From the NCBI GenBank assembly GCA_021292105.1, contig CM037869.1:6880204-6944203 (forward strand): 64,000 nucleotides of DNA, given 5' to 3'. Source of the DNA: Anadara kagoshimensis (lineage: Eukaryota > Mollusca > Bivalvia > Arcoida > Arcidae). This document shows positions 12,611 to 24,545 of the stretch, one piece after another; the stretch's first letter is position 1; every line of letters begins with the position of its first letter. The notes under the pieces were generated by a model, which was given only the letters and a program-made list of their open reading frames with translations, was not told where the DNA came from and ran no database searches. Position numbers and translations under genes: made by a program.

Positions 12611-14168
12611 GAAAACAACAGTTCTAACGCGGATATATTGAAAGAAATACAATATAGGTTAAGTAGATGATATTTAAAGATTTTAAAGTATACATCTAAA
12701 TTTAAAACGGACATAATTTTCTACCAATACATTTAAGAAGTAAAATATTGTCGAGAGCAAACATGGAGTAAAACAATTGAAACATTATGCTCGAGTCGAT
12801 ATATTCGAATGCAAAATATTGCTTCAGTCAATAAGTTTTATAAAATATTTAAATATGTATTAAAATAGGTGTTTGTCATCCAGGGTTCAGTGATAACATG
12901 TTTTGTGCTGACAATTTAAAAAAAGGAATAGATGTACGTAGAATCTACATACGTATTCATTAATTAGAAAATGTAATTGATTTTTATCTATTTTAAGTTA
13001 TCCCGAACTTGTTGGAATAATTTTTCAACAGAAATTGCTCAGATTAAAACAGTGTAGATTGTATTTTTTAATTCTCAATTACTTTAACAACTGGCATAAA
13101 TAACCCAGTTTTAAAGACAAGGATTACTAACCATAGAAACAACGGCATTCACCTTTATTATAAACTGATATTGTCTTTTATAATAAAGTATGAACGTCTC
13201 TTTCGGAGGTCACACTATTGATGTACATATTCGTTTTTATTCTGGCAATAAATTTCAAAATCATTTATAAAACATATGTATGCAAATGTGCTCTAGTGCT
13301 ACTACCATAAATTATCAAAATTTATCGCGGATCGAGAAAATAAAGCGATTTATATTCATTGTGATAAAAAATTTTCACGTATACCCACAAACAGGAAAAA
13401 AGTAAATATGGTTACTGCATACTGGTGACATATACTACTTACACAACAATGTCGCAGTAACCGAGCTAACCAGAAAAATACCACATCAAAAACTTTTTTT
13501 TGTTGTGAAGTCGATTGGAGACGAACCCACAGTAAAGGACTCAATGAAATAAAACAATGGTCAAATAAAAATGCGCAAACCCCAAACAAAAGATAAGTAC
13601 AAAGACAATAAATAGTTGACTAGCTAATTTTAACCCAACACGTTAACTTTGAAAAATGTAAAGTTTTCAAAATTCGTGGACCGATTTGCTTTAACTCTAA
13701 AAATTGAACACTCTGTTAAATTGCATACAACTATCGCATATTGAAAGCTTTACTTAATTATTTAGATTTTAATGACAAAGTATATTTAAGACAATTGTGT
13801 CTCGAAATGTTAAATTTAAATAATCGTTAAATGTGAATATTGTAAGAAACAAAGATATTCTTGTTATTTTACAAATGTGGTTGTCTTAAAGGATAGGCTG
13901 TTAACTTGTATTTCAGAACATTCATTCTAAATTGTAAAAGATTATATTGTAATGTGTGAGATCAGAATTTTTTTCCTAAAGATAAAACAATTAAATTTCA
14001 ATGTTTTTTGGGTTTTTTTTGGAAAAAATATATTTTTAAAAATCATTAAAGTTTTTGAACTTTTGTATTGAATTTCTTTATATTAGTTTTATATAGTTTA
14101 TAATGGCATTAATTCCTCATAAATGACGAAACTATAGTGATTAACAGTGGTGTGGGTGAATCTTGTTA
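12611..14168. other. No recognisable feature
   Basis: AT-rich sequence. The open frame at 13356-13589 minus has no recognisable domain. No tandem or inverted structure stood out. Confidence 0.35.
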
Positions 14169-14243
14169 CGATGCATAGGCACAGGGGTGTTTTGGATCTG
14201 TCCAAATGCTTTTTAAGTAGTCTTCTTCCTCCGAAGTCAACAT
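14169..14243 (-). pseudogene. Short integrase/gag-leader-like peptide next to an LTR
   Basis: An ATG-initiated 24-residue frame contains SEEEDYLKSIWTDPKHPCAY. From memory this resembles the YLxxIYxDPxHPA motif at the N-terminus of several transposon integrase families. It lies 15 bases beyond the LTR end of the minus-strand Gypsy remnant, after a TGGCG sequence. A stop follows and the reading resumes in another frame. The assignment is tentative. Confidence 0.3.
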
Positions 14244-14257
14244 ATTGAATGAATAGA

Positions 14258-14466
14258 AACGCCACTTGTTTATAACTGTGGTGTTTTGTAGGAACAATAA
14301 CCACTTTTGTGTTTTTCAACAATCAAAACAACTGCGTCATTTAACATATGTCTATTTATTACTAACAATGCACATGTGCGGTTTACAATACTAATGAGAA
14401 TGGGAGAACGGCAGGTAGTCGGAATAATCGGGAACATTCAGTACATACTGAATGTACATACACAAC
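14258..14466 (-). repeat. LTR of minus-strand Ty3/Gypsy remnant
   Basis: On the minus strand a polypurine tract AAAGGGGGAGAA (14478-14467) is followed at once by TGTTGTGTATGTACATTCAG, the expected PPT-LTR junction. A possible end is CCTACA at 14287 or AAACA at about 14260, followed by AG and TGGCG. Length is 180-209 bp, short as in several invertebrate Gypsy lineages. No second LTR is seen in this region. Confidence 0.6.
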
Positions 14467-14724
14467 ATATTCTCCCCCTTTAATTATTTTGTCAGGCGCG
14501 ACAATATTTAAACGCGTGAATTTCAAGAGTCTGTAAGTCTGTATACGCGCTGTATCATGAATTTGAAATGTCTATTCTAACTGTGAAAATAAGTAACACA
14601 ATCTATCTGATCTGTATGCAAAAACAGAAATGAAACAATAAAGAACAAGAGGTCAGAACTAAGTTCTGTGTGAACACCTGGGATTGTTATGCCCATAACA
14701 CTGGTGATCACATTAACATAACAA

Positions 14725-15705
14725 TCACAAATCTAAACGTTTAGGTTTCCTGTTCCTTTGAGGACGTTGAACACTTTCAACTGTTTCTTTAGTTGCACTA
14801 GTATTTGGCAAAGATACAGAAACACTTTTTGGTGATTCACCTGGAGAATTACTGGTATCAGAACAAGTAATGGTTCTACTACTTGATGTCTCTCTTGGTA
14901 TAATCAACAGTTACATTTCCGGGTATTGAACTATTTCCGGTGCACTATCTCACTTCCGGTGTACTTTCTCTAACTTCCGGTGTACTTTCCCTCACTTCCG
15001 GTGTACTTTCTCTCGGTGTAATTCGTGCGTTTGATCCACTGTAAATTTGGTCAACATGGCGTCGCCACAGTGTTCCATTAGAGTCAACTTTTACTTCATA
15101 CGATAACGGTCCTGTCTGTGATTAAATCAATTCTGGAATACACTTCGGTTGTCCATGTCTATAGACTTGAACCGATTGTTCCAACTCAAAACTTCGAACA
15201 GATTTTCCAGTATGTTTAGCAAATGTTATTTTGTTCTGTTTCTTGTTAACACTAGCATGTAAATCTGGTTTAATAAGGTCTAGTCTTGTACGCAAATTAA
15301 GACCAATCAACAATTTCGCAGGTGTTTCACCAGTGGTAGCGTGCGCTGTGTTGCGATTGCGACATAAAAACGCATTCAGTTTCTGATTCAAATTTAAACT
15401 GACGGTATCATTTTTAAAACTTTGCATTGCCTGTTTGAATGTCTGGACAAATCTTTCAGCCTGTCCGTTTGTACGAGGGTGGTATGGTGAGGACGTTATA
15501 TGGTGGATTCCGTTCTGAGCCATGAACTGTTTGAATTCGTCCGATGTGAATTGAGGTCCATTATCAGACACGATCTGCTGGGGAATTCCATAACGCGCGA
15601 AAAATCCACGCAATATTCCAATTGTCTGACCTGTAGACGTATTACGCATTGGCACAACTTCTGGTCATTTTGAGTGCGAATCGACCAGGATAAAAAACAT
15701 GTTGT
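14725..15705 (-). pseudogene. Ty3/Gypsy integrase and C-terminal tail
   Basis: The minus strand encodes an rve-type integrase core that joins retroelement cDNA to chromosomal DNA. The first catalytic Asp is in ILVDSHSK (15700-15665), where the next Trp codon is TGA. The second is in IVSDNGPQFTSDEF, and the Glu is in NGQAERFVQTFK. The core is followed by the GETPAKLLIGLNLRTRLD segment and a chromodomain-less tail ending PQRNRKPKRLDL at 14725. RNase H and RT are absent because the copy is cut at about 15705, where an unrelated tandem-core element begins. A further stop separates 15122 from the tail. Confidence 0.85.
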
Positions 15706-16045
15706 CCATATATGACATCAGGACAATAAGGTCTACCAAGTTTGTGAAACTGGTTTACCTAAATTCAAAATCACAATGACCTAAAGAGGTGAAACTTTAA
15801 AACATTTTAACATATGAGCTCGAAACTTCATATATGGTATCAGAACAGAGTACTAAGTTTGCAAAGCTGGTTTATTTTGACATGCATTCATGGTAACAGA
15901 GTTGAAGTTAATTTGTGATAAACCTAAAAGCCTATGACCTTGAAAGTTCATACATAGCAACAGCACATGAAGGTCTACCACGTTTTCAAAGCCTGTTGAC
16001 ATTGACCTTTAGGTGACTGTTAAGGCCCAATGGGTGTCTTGTTGA
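15706..16045 (+). repeat. Fragment of a tandem-core element, 3' end intact
   Basis: Two to three ~110 bp units (GGTCTACCAAGTTTGTGAAACTGG / GGTCTACCACGTTTTCAAAGCCTG, each near a CTTCATA phrase) end with GTTAAGGCCCAATGGGTGTCTTGTT. That terminal motif is shared with the family A elements at 24443, 38185 and 47487. It truncates the Gypsy integrase, so it probably inserted later. Confidence 0.6.
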
Positions 16046-17434
16046 AGATTTTCACTATTTCTCTCTTAATGGGACCCAGGGGGGGAAATAAGTTTTTCAT
16101 TTGTGCAATCTGAAAGCTCTTCAACCAAGCACGATAGCGGGTTTTTATGTTTGTTTCAGTAGTTCTGGAGATTGTAAAACAGATAGCGCAGGATAAAGGG
16201 TGGGGGTGAACATGCAATAGTTATGTGAGCTTAAAATTTCTGCCTTTTATCTTGATATAAGTTAAATATTCTTCACTGAGATTAATCCCGATTATTAACT
16301 CAATCTAATATTGAACTGCTTTCAGGTATATTTTGAGACCACCTGATAGTAAATGAAGTTGTTTTATACAATTTTGGCATGTCTGTATACGAGTGCAATC
16401 ATTCAACATGCTATTTCTGACTTTCATTCAAAATGCCGAATGAATAGAATGTTACTAGTATTTCTTAAAATTACAATCATACAAAAATATTGTTAGCATG
16501 ACAGAAAGGTAAAAATGTTGCTACATTGGTTTTTTATCCAAGATTCTGACGAAGATATGGGGTTGATGGAACAGCCTTTTTCCAAATAAGGATAGACTCG
16601 TCACAACATTCTGACCAATCAAACAATATGTGATGTAACATAATGATATTCTATGACGTAATCAGATATTTAAACACTAAATTATCAGAGGTATGACCGA
16701 CACAGTATTCATGAGCAATTGAATGCCAGCAGAAACAAATAGGTTACTCTCAAGAAGGTCAATTTCTATTGTAAATACAATGCAATGAAATATAATGCTC
16801 AAAAGCTTAACCTATATGTATTTTATCATTTCATAACATTCTACTAAATGTGACACAGGTTGGCTTTGACCCACACGGAAAGGTATGGTGACTTTAATTT
16901 AAAAACAGTTAAAATCTCTCACACAAACCCAAATGCTTAGAAGCTCAACATAGTCATGAAGCTCTAACGAGATATCAAAGCTTGTTGCTTAAACTTATAT
17001 TCAAGGGCAGAATCGGTTTAGTTTTTATTTGTACTTAGACTACATGTTTCAGTAATGAGGCATATGGTAAATTTATATTTTATGGAGAAATCATACAGTA
17101 AACAATACTAGAATTCCGTTAGATATGTATGCAGAGGAAAGTTAGGATTAAATAATAATGATAAACAACAGGTATAAAATCTCAGAAACAATATTTATTA
17201 AAAACTAACATTAATTATATAAACATCCTAATTCAACTACCAGTATTTCTATTGGTCACTGAACTATTCATACTATAATGCTACATTTAAAGCACCTACT
17301 TTCTGATACATTATATCTAGGCATTATCAAACTACTACAGTTGTTGTGTTAAAAAAAAGATAGCAAAAACATTAACATTTCCTGCTGAAATACAGCATAT
17401 TTAAATTAAGATATCAAAACTTGCTTATAAAACC
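16046..17434. other. No gene seen
   Basis: AT-rich. A phrase CTTGATATAAGTTAAATATTC at about 16254 resembles the 3' half of the SINE at 55855, so a decayed SINE is possible. Nothing else could be supported. Confidence 0.3.
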
Positions 17435-17650
17435 TGTTGTATAGATACAGCGATATTTTGGCAAAGTGTTTATAAGCATGGTTGTCTATTACACATAATA
17501 GACATAAATACTGCTTTATTGTATTCATATATCCACAGCTTTATGCATTTATTTGTCAAACCCACCTTTATATATCCCTATTTACATTATATAACCTCTT
17601 CTGTGTTTATAAACACTCTGCCAAAATATCCCTGCCTGACTATATAAATC
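17435..17650. mobile_element. MITE-like inverted-repeat element
   Basis: Left arm GATATTTTGGCAAAGTGTTTATAA (17450-17473) pairs with right arm TTTATAAACACTCTGCCAAAATATC (17606-17630). Outer flanks AAACCTGTTGTATA and TATAAATCATGTTGTATA also show partial inverted similarity. The interior is AT-rich and noncoding. A target duplication is not clear. Confidence 0.5.
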
Positions 17651-17845
17651 ATGTTGTATAATGCTGCTTACCAAATTTTAATTTAATTTAATTGTAATTC
17701 AAACAATCTGATTTTCACTTTCTCTAAAAATCTGCATTTTGACCATAATCTTTTATCCAAAAAATTCAAAAATGTATGACTTACTTATTTCCGTCTCTCC
17801 GTGAGGAGAATCGGGCCATTTTCAAAGATGTATACCGGAGAGTAA

Positions 17846-18466
17846 ATTGTGAGCGTTAGGAATCTGGTGCTCACTTATGTACCTAAAATATAGTACGTGA
17901 AAATATAAATGAAGAGTTGCTTTCTTTTTGATGTTGTTCTTTATTCGTCTGATCTGAAAGTGACCAGCAGACACACGCTAACTCTAGCATACTCTTCTTT
18001 CACGTGTTTTGGGTGAGGTACAACGATTGGTTGATTAAAGTTACCGAACACAGTTGATTTTTGACAATTTAAGATACCCTTTACTGTGCCTCATACTGGA
18101 TAGATGTTATACAATAAGTTTTCTTTGACACTTTACTCTTTAGCCGGTTCGATTGCATTTAGGAGACGTATGGTTGATTTAAGGGATTCCAATTGTATAG
18201 CTAATCCCTAAGGCTAATTATTTATTTTCTTATTGGCCGGAAATACTGACCGGAAAGGAAACATTAAGATGAAATATTAGTTTTAATTACTTATGACTAG
18301 GAAAACTGTGATTTAAAATAACTAAGAAAATTACAAGACACAAAAGAATAAGTCTTAAAGTTTGTATTTAGGAACTTGATTAAAATGAAGTTTCAGACGA
18401 TTCAAAATAATAAGGAATAAATCTTAAAATTTCTAATTTAAGAAAAATCAATAATTATGTTTAAAA
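17846..18466 (-). repeat. 3' LTR of the gag-protease element
   Basis: About 95 percent identical by eye to 20278-20895. It runs on the minus strand from AAACATAATTATTGATTTTT to CCTAACGCTCACA. The start lacks a TG terminus, consistent with truncation at the internal side. Confidence 0.75.
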
Positions 18467-18468
18467 AT

Positions 18469-19011
18469 CTAAGTGTTTGAAATATTTACCTCAATATCAC
18501 CATGACTTTGAGGGGGAATAGTTACTGGGTTACATGTACGGACCAAACCTGTGTCCAAGTCAAATGCATGAACTTGTGCACTGTCAAACTTGTCTGGGAT
18601 ATGGACAGTTTTTGTGTCAAAATGAACCTGAACTTTGTATTTTTCCATTAAGTCCACCCCTAAAATAACTGACTGGTAAAGTTTTTCAAAAACCTGAAAT
18701 GTATGAACGAAACTAAAACTGCCAATAACAATGGGTAAGTCTATAGAACCCAGAATTTTGTGATTTTCACCTTCAACGCCTAAAGCATTTTGGTGTGGAG
18801 ACGGCTGAAATTCAGATGACTTGACACCAAAACTCTGTAAAAGTTGGAGGGAACAGCAGTTAACATTGGCACCTGTGTCTAGCAAACTTTTGATGGTGTG
18901 GCCAAAAAGTTCTATAGTTATTAAATTTCTGTCCAGCTTTGCAACAACATTTATTTGTGGTGTTAGTGTTGTGTCAGTGATATTATTGCCATTATTTGAA
19001 TTTGTAGACAA
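18469..19011 (-). pseudogene. Retroviral-type aspartic protease
   Basis: A 180-residue frame with the active-site motif SLLDTGANVNCCS at about residues 42-54 and a second-half motif VILGVDLMEKYKV typical of retropepsin folds (known to process Gag-Pol). The end VTIPPQSHGDIEVNISNT runs up to the LTR. In intact elements this linker would lead into RT; here it is cut. It is in a different frame from the nucleocapsid upstream, as is common where a ribosomal frameshift or an indel separates gag and pol. Confidence 0.75.
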
Positions 19012-19094
19012 AATTTCAGTTTAGCACTTTTTTCAAAAGTTCTGTTATTATTCTGACTTTGCCTATCCAAATAATTTTGGACAGGCACGAGTCC

Positions 19095-19493
19095 CTAAAA
19101 ATTTTGACTAGATGCAACTTTTGCAGCCAATTTGTGTAAACATAAGTTTTTAAAATGTCCTGTTCTTGAACAATATGGGCATTTTACAAATCTTGCAGGA
19201 CATCTTGATTTGTCAGAGCATGACTTACCTCCACATCTGGTGCAAGCTGCCATTTTCCGTTGTCCTCCAAATTGTTGTTGTTGTTGCATCTGTTGTTGTG
19301 GTATCGGGTGTTGTGGAATCTGTTGAATCATCTGATTTTGAAATGGTTGGTAGTTGTTATATCCTTGTGGTTGCACTTGGTTGTATCTATGTTGGAAATT
19401 TCGTTGATTATGTTTTGGTTTAGGAGTGTCAATAATTTGATTCACTTCGGCCTGTAATTCCTGTTTAAGTTCATCTCTTAATGTACTGGCCAA
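19095..19493 (-). pseudogene. Gag nucleocapsid segment with CCHC zinc knuckle
   Basis: A 132-residue frame with a helical start (LRDELKQELQAEVNQII), a Gln-rich middle and a zinc knuckle CPYCSRTGHFKNLC (CX2CX4HX4C), preceded by CTRCGGKSC...C. Such knuckles bind element RNA for packaging. A TGA just upstream (about 19500) separates it from the capsid part. It is followed by a frame change to protease. Confidence 0.75.
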
Positions 19494-19602
19494 TTTTTTT
19501 CACATTTGTTCGATTGACTGCACTGTTACTGGTGCGCTTTCTGATGAACAATCCGCAATAGAGGTAGCAGAGTCTATTGCTTCTTTTAGTTTTCTGTATG
19601 TG

Positions 19603-20241
19603 TTAATTTTCTTTCCCACTACATGTGGTTTCAAGTCTTTTTATTAAACCATTTATGGCAATCTTCACAATGCCGGCCTCAGTTATTTCCGAGCCACCCA
19701 GGGCCAGTTTTTGCACCCTATTGAAGTATTCTCTACCAGACTTATCAGAATACTGTTTAAGTTGTACAAGGTCATTGTCAGCTTTATCATTGACAAATTC
19801 CTCTAGAAAAGCCCCCTTTATATCATTCAAGGAGGTTTTCTGGTCCTCATGCAGACTGTGGAACCATAACTTGGCCTTGTCATTTAAATGGAGAGACAGG
19901 CTGTTAATGGCTCTTTGTTCATTATAACTCGTACACTTGGTCCAGTTTTCAAACAATGACCACCACAAAGAAGGTACTTCTGATTGTTCATCTGAAAATT
20001 TTGGCAAGTTAATACTTGATGCCATCTCGTAACAAGTGATGTTTTCTGGTTCACAATTAAACGTTAGTTGATCTTCAGTCGACTCGGCTATTAAAACTTC
20101 CTCCTCAGTATCTGAAGTTTCTATGATTGTGTCAGCTTGTTGAACGAGCGTTGAGGTTGATGCCGTTGCTGTAAATTGTCTAGTTCTTTGATAATTGACA
20201 GGTGATACTCCCGGTTTGAAGTTTGTCCCGCTTTTAATCAT
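19603..20241 (-). pseudogene. Gag capsid-like segment
   Basis: The frame contains INLPKFSDEQSEVPSLWWSL, then FENWTKC, LNDKAKLWFHSLHED and IKGAFLEEFVND, matching the retrotransposon Gag pattern (LPKF...W..FE......A..WF..L......W..I...F...F). I place the start at the Met codon at 20241, since further upstream the frame enters the 5' LTR. The frame breaks near 19615, where the alternative frame continues toward the nucleocapsid. Confidence 0.7.
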
Positions 20242-20277
20242 TGGTAGAAGGCACAGGATCTTGTGGACTCCACCACT

Positions 20278-20947
20278 TGTGAGCGTTAGGAATCTGGTGC
20301 TCACTTATGTACCTGAAATATAGTACGTAAAAATATAAATGAAGGGTTGCTTTCTTTTTGATGTTGTTCTTTATTGGTCTGATCTGGAAGTGACCAGCAG
20401 ACACACACTAACTCTAGCATACTCTTCTTTCACGTGACTTGGATGAGGTACAACGATTGGTTGATTAAAGTTACCGAACACAGTTACTTTTTTGACAATT
20501 TAAGATACCCTTTACTGTGCCTCATACTGGATAGATGTTACACAATAAGTTTTCTTTGACACTTTACTCTTTAGCCGGTTTGATTGCATTAAGGAGACGT
20601 ATGGTTGATTTAAGGGATTCCAATTGTATAGCTAATCCCTAAGGCTAATTATTTAATTTCTTATTGGCCGGAAAAACTGATTGGAAAGGAAACATTAAGA
20701 TGAAATATTAGTTTTAATTACTTATGACTAAAAAAAATGTGATTTAAAATAACTAGGAAAATTACAAGAAACAAAAGAATAAAATCTTAAAGTTTGTATT
20801 TAGGAACTTAATTAAAATTTCAGACTGATTAAAAATAATAAGGAATAAATCTTAAAATTTCTAATTTAAGAAAAATCAATAATTATGTTTAAAAAAACGA
20901 TTTACAATGACATTTTGTGACAACGAATTTTCCGTTGTCACAAAACA
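20278..20947 (-). repeat. 5' LTR of the gag-protease element
   Basis: The shared part is 20278-20895. Minus-strand upstream sequence to 20947 starts TGTTTTGTGACAACGG and forms a 13-bp inverted repeat (20913-20945, TTTTGTGACAACG / CGTTGTCACAAAA). The internal border is CTCACAAGTGGTGGAGTCC, with TGGTGGAGTCC a possible primer-binding site. Confidence 0.65.
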
Positions 20948-22512
20948 CTGGCAGCACTAAAGAAATACAGTTTTTCATTTCAATTTCACATTTTTGTCTC
21001 AAATTGACACATTAATGCCCTTTATCCAGACATCAAATGGGCAACACCTACATCCTTCCCATATGACAATCCAGGCTAGCAAATTACATTATCATTTCAT
21101 TATTTTAAAAACAAATTAGAACTTTAATAATGCTGTCATAACTGTCAACAATGCTTTAAGTCAACATTAATGCAGGTTAAAATCTATGTTCTGGCCTTTA
21201 CCCCATTTGGAGGTTATGTAATGAAAAAAATAAAATCTTTCAAAACCCAGCTGAAACACCCAAAAACAAAGTTAATTTCATGCTACAAGGTCCTAACACA
21301 GATTATTTGCCCCTAGCCGTCATGCAAAATAACATTGTTACTTAACAAACTACAAATAAAATATGTAAACATAAAACAAACTTTAAAAATCAGAACATTA
21401 CCAAAGACAAAAGCATATGGACATTTAACCCTTTTTAGACAAAATTTAACACCCTATAAACTTAAGACTCCAGAGAAGACACACACAGAGAAGATGCCAA
21501 ATTTGTCAATACATGTATGTAATGAACATTATGAATTGGAAATATTCTGATAAATATGACGTGTATGTCAAAACAAGCAAAACTTGTATTCAACGCATTT
21601 TGTTGGCTGAAAGTCTCATTTAATGAATGATATCCGAATATCTTCTGAATGAAAGAGATATGCGTGCTTGTCACGTTTTGTACATATATACATAACATGG
21701 GTATATTTTACCCAGGTTTACAAACAGTAGACATGTTGATCAAAGTAGATGATTCAATGAATGAATGTCAGGTACTAGTGAATAAGCCTAATCGTAAATG
21801 GGCTTTTGTTATCTTATGTACCCGAGGAATATTTCACACTTACAGGTCAGGCTGGCCAATTCGACATATTTAACTGTTTTGGACGGATATGTAACACAAA
21901 AATGGATGAAAAATGTATTAACATTATAACATCACACGTTTAAAATGTACCAAAAATTATGGCTTTTCTTGTTTAAAATGTACATATTCTAAATAAATTA
22001 ATAAAACCGATTGTTTAGCCTGATAGATAAAGAACATTGATCTGTCTGTTTGACCTTTCATTAGGGATATTCACCCAATACTGGGTTGTGTTTAGATTCA
22101 CAGTTAATATACACACAAGGCATGTGAAAATTGTTGTCATTATTTAGACAAAATAAACCTGATAAATATACTAGTCCGTGATAAATATCCAAATAAAATA
22201 AAATTTAAGGTCAAGCATATATATATATATATATATATAATTGTAAGTTAACAATTTTGACCTGTCTGTTTGACCTTTATTTCTATTCTTTTTTTATATT
22301 GATCACGAACATTCAAATAGCTAGAAAAATCACCAAGTATTTAAGCACTAAAATTCTAAATAAATATGTTTTTAAATCAAGTATTACTCCTTGACATCAA
22401 TAATACATGTAAATATACAAAATAAAATTAAATTAAGAAAAAAACCTTAATTGATCCAAATAATTAAATAATTTCTAAATAATTTACAAAACCCAACACT
22501 ATAAGATAATTT
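20948..22512. other. No gene seen
   Basis: AT-rich. About 24 bases at 21458 (AAACTTAAGACTCCAGAGAAG) resemble 25500 in the neighbouring tandem-core element. A (AT)10-type microsatellite lies at 22218-22240. Confidence 0.4.
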
Positions 22513-23402
22513 TTACACAGAGTCAAACATCCTTGATGAATAGTGGCTTAAAACGGCTTTAAAATCATCCTTCAGTTCCTTGCTATTAAGATAAAACCTG
22601 CTCAGTTGAAGGGAGGCACTGCAGGTATTAGCAATCGGTCTTCTTTGCAATCCATCTAAAGAATTGAAAGTGATCTCTAACTTGGAAACTAATATATTCA
22701 TGGAAGTCCAAAATTTTAAAAGAGTAACTAATTCTTTATCGTCTAAAGATTTAATATACTGTTCCATGTATGTAAAAATTCTTTCCTCCCTTGTCCTATT
22801 ACTTGGATCATCTGTAAATTGACACTCAATAATGGATAAAACTTTTTCAACACTTGGTTTTGATTTTTCTAGAAATTTTTGAAGAAGTGTTAATGATACA
22901 TTATTAAACAAAATAGCATAGCACCATATTCCCTGTTTTAAATTTGTTATTGCCAAAAGGGGCTTGGCATATAACGTCGATTTTGCCAGTGTTAGCAAAA
23001 CTGCAAATAATATCGGCTGACTGCCTCCATAGTCGCTAACAAGATCAAAAAGTTTACACTTAATATTTTCTGATATATGTCCACAGATCATATCATATAT
23101 TATTAATTTTTCTTCATCCTCTGTTACTACATTCAAAAACGACTGCAAAAATGTATCATCATCGCAGTCATTATTAAAAATAATGGAATATATGGCTCTA
23201 CTGAGCTTATATGGCAAGTAATTGGTTAGGACAAATCAATGATTCATGATTTTACCAATCATTTTAAAAGTTCCATAAAACAGTATCCTCGTGTCAAAGG
23301 ATGGGATTTTTTCATTTCTCCCAAAGAAAAAGTTGCAGAATACAATATTGAAGAAAACCACAAACATTTCTCTAGTCAGGCCTTCAAGGTCCACAGCCTT
23401 TA
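22513..23402 (-). pseudogene. HECT-domain E3 ligase-like pseudogene, copy 1
   Basis: One minus-strand frame runs from an acceptor-like AG at about 23403 to the stop at 22513. It starts AVDLEGLTREMFVVFF, the HECT N-lobe signature, continues through FGRNEKIPSFDTRILFYG, and ends with the C-lobe motif RRPIANTCSASLQLSRFYLN, whose Thr-Cys is the thioester cysteine position of HECT ligases. A single in-frame TGA sits near 23243, where a Gly codon is likely (NH-stop-FVLTNYLP). Otherwise the ~295 codons are open. HECT enzymes pass ubiquitin from E2 to substrate through this Cys. The N-terminal substrate-binding part is not seen. It is closely related to the copy at 33505-35523. Confidence 0.7.
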
Positions 23403-23586
23403 TGATATAATCGTTTCACAGCGTTTTAGTGACATAATATGATATATAAATGTCTAAGTGACAGCTAGATAAGGTACTAAAACATACAGCAGTGTCTCAT
23501 CCTTAACTACCCTCCAGTCTCCGTATCCGTGTATGTTTGTTAACAGGTATCCATCTTGGTTCTTCAGGGTGATCGATAGGATATAA

Positions 23587-23740
23587 TCGTTACACAGTCT
23601 GTTGGTGACCTAATATGGTTTATACAGGGTCAGGGTCAGTAAATTCCACATCTGGTCTCGGGCTACGCCCTCGCCCGATATGGAATCTACTGACCCTGTA
23701 TAAACCATATTAGGTCACCATCAGACTGTAACTAATAATA
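23587..23740. mobile_element. Foldback (hairpin) element, ~155 bp
   Basis: Left arm TTGGTGACCTAATATGGTTT, ATACAGGGTCAG and TAAATTCCACATCTGG pair with right arm ATGGAATCTACTGACCCTGT and ATAAACCATATTAGGTCACC. The stem is ~65 bp around the loop CTCGGGCTACGCCCTCGCCC. Outer ends CGTTACACAGTCTG / CAGACTGTAAC also pair. The left arm has one extra GGTCAG. It looks like a MITE or snapback element. Confidence 0.7.
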
Positions 23741-24443
23741 TTATAGGTATTGGTCTAATGATCATTTTGATATATGAATGAAGGTCATAGGTTCAAAGGT
23801 CAAGGTCATAGACACAAACGAATACTTAAGTGGTTAATTATCTCAAAACTATAAACTTTTTGTATAGGCAATAGGCATGTACATTAGAATCTTGTAGGTA
23901 TTGGCCTAATGAACATTTGGATATCAGACCTAGGGCTTTAAACTTAATTTTTACCATAAGAAACAAATACATGCATTAAATACAGACATTTATCAAAAAT
24001 ATAACTCAAAATTCGACTGGGCAGCAATTAGACTATTTAGACTAGTTTAAATGCATTCCTGCACATAATCCCATGCACATAATATTCCTTCGCTGACGAC
24101 CTTTATTTAAAAGGCGTAAGGATGCCATCAAAAAGTTTTCTAATTGATATATTAGATCAATTTGTTCTGAGTAGCCGGTCTGATATCGATATCAGACCAG
24201 TGATACGGCTTTTTCGACCGGGCATGTGCTGTTGGTGATATGGATGACGTCATTTTAGCCGTATCTAAGCGTGCAGAAACTACGTATTTATTACAAAATA
24301 TATGATAAATAGATGTTTTATCTGCAAATAATAGGCCCGTACTGCTGAATATTTTAGAATTCTCTTTTATTAATGTCATTGAACTTCTGCATGAAATATG
24401 TTCTCAGCCTCAGGTGAGGGTTAAGGCCCATGGGCCTCTTGTT
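23741..24443 (+). mobile_element. Tandem-core element family A, copy 1
   Basis: Contains one and a half ~145 bp units (GGTCATAGGTTCAAAGGTCA, then AGGTCATAG; TTAATTATCTCAAAACTATA) and ends with GTTAAGGCCCATGGGCCTC and TTGTT, the 3' terminus seen complete at 47487. A 22-bp palindrome lies inside (24177-24198). The 5' end is replaced by the foldback element. Confidence 0.65.
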
Positions 24444-24545
24444 TATTCTATTTTTATTTTTAATGAATATTTTAGAAATTATGATGGTTTGATAAAATAA
24501 TTCATGTAATCTTTGTGCTCCTGTTTTTATGCCAAAATGATTTTA

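Larger units (their letters stand above)
17846..20947 (-). mobile_element. LTR retroelement retaining only gag and protease
   Basis: Direct repeats of ~620 bp (17846-18466 and 20278-20895) flank ~1.8 kb that codes on the minus strand for a gag capsid-like region, a zinc-knuckle nucleocapsid and an aspartic protease. RT, RNase H and integrase are absent. The protease frame stops right at the 3' LTR border and no polypurine tract is seen there. The 5' LTR appears to extend beyond the shared part to TGTTTTGTGACAACGG at 20947. This suggests that a deletion removed pol, the PPT and the first ~50 bases of the 3' LTR together. Gag has a frameshift near 19615 and a TGA near 19500. Confidence 0.75.
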
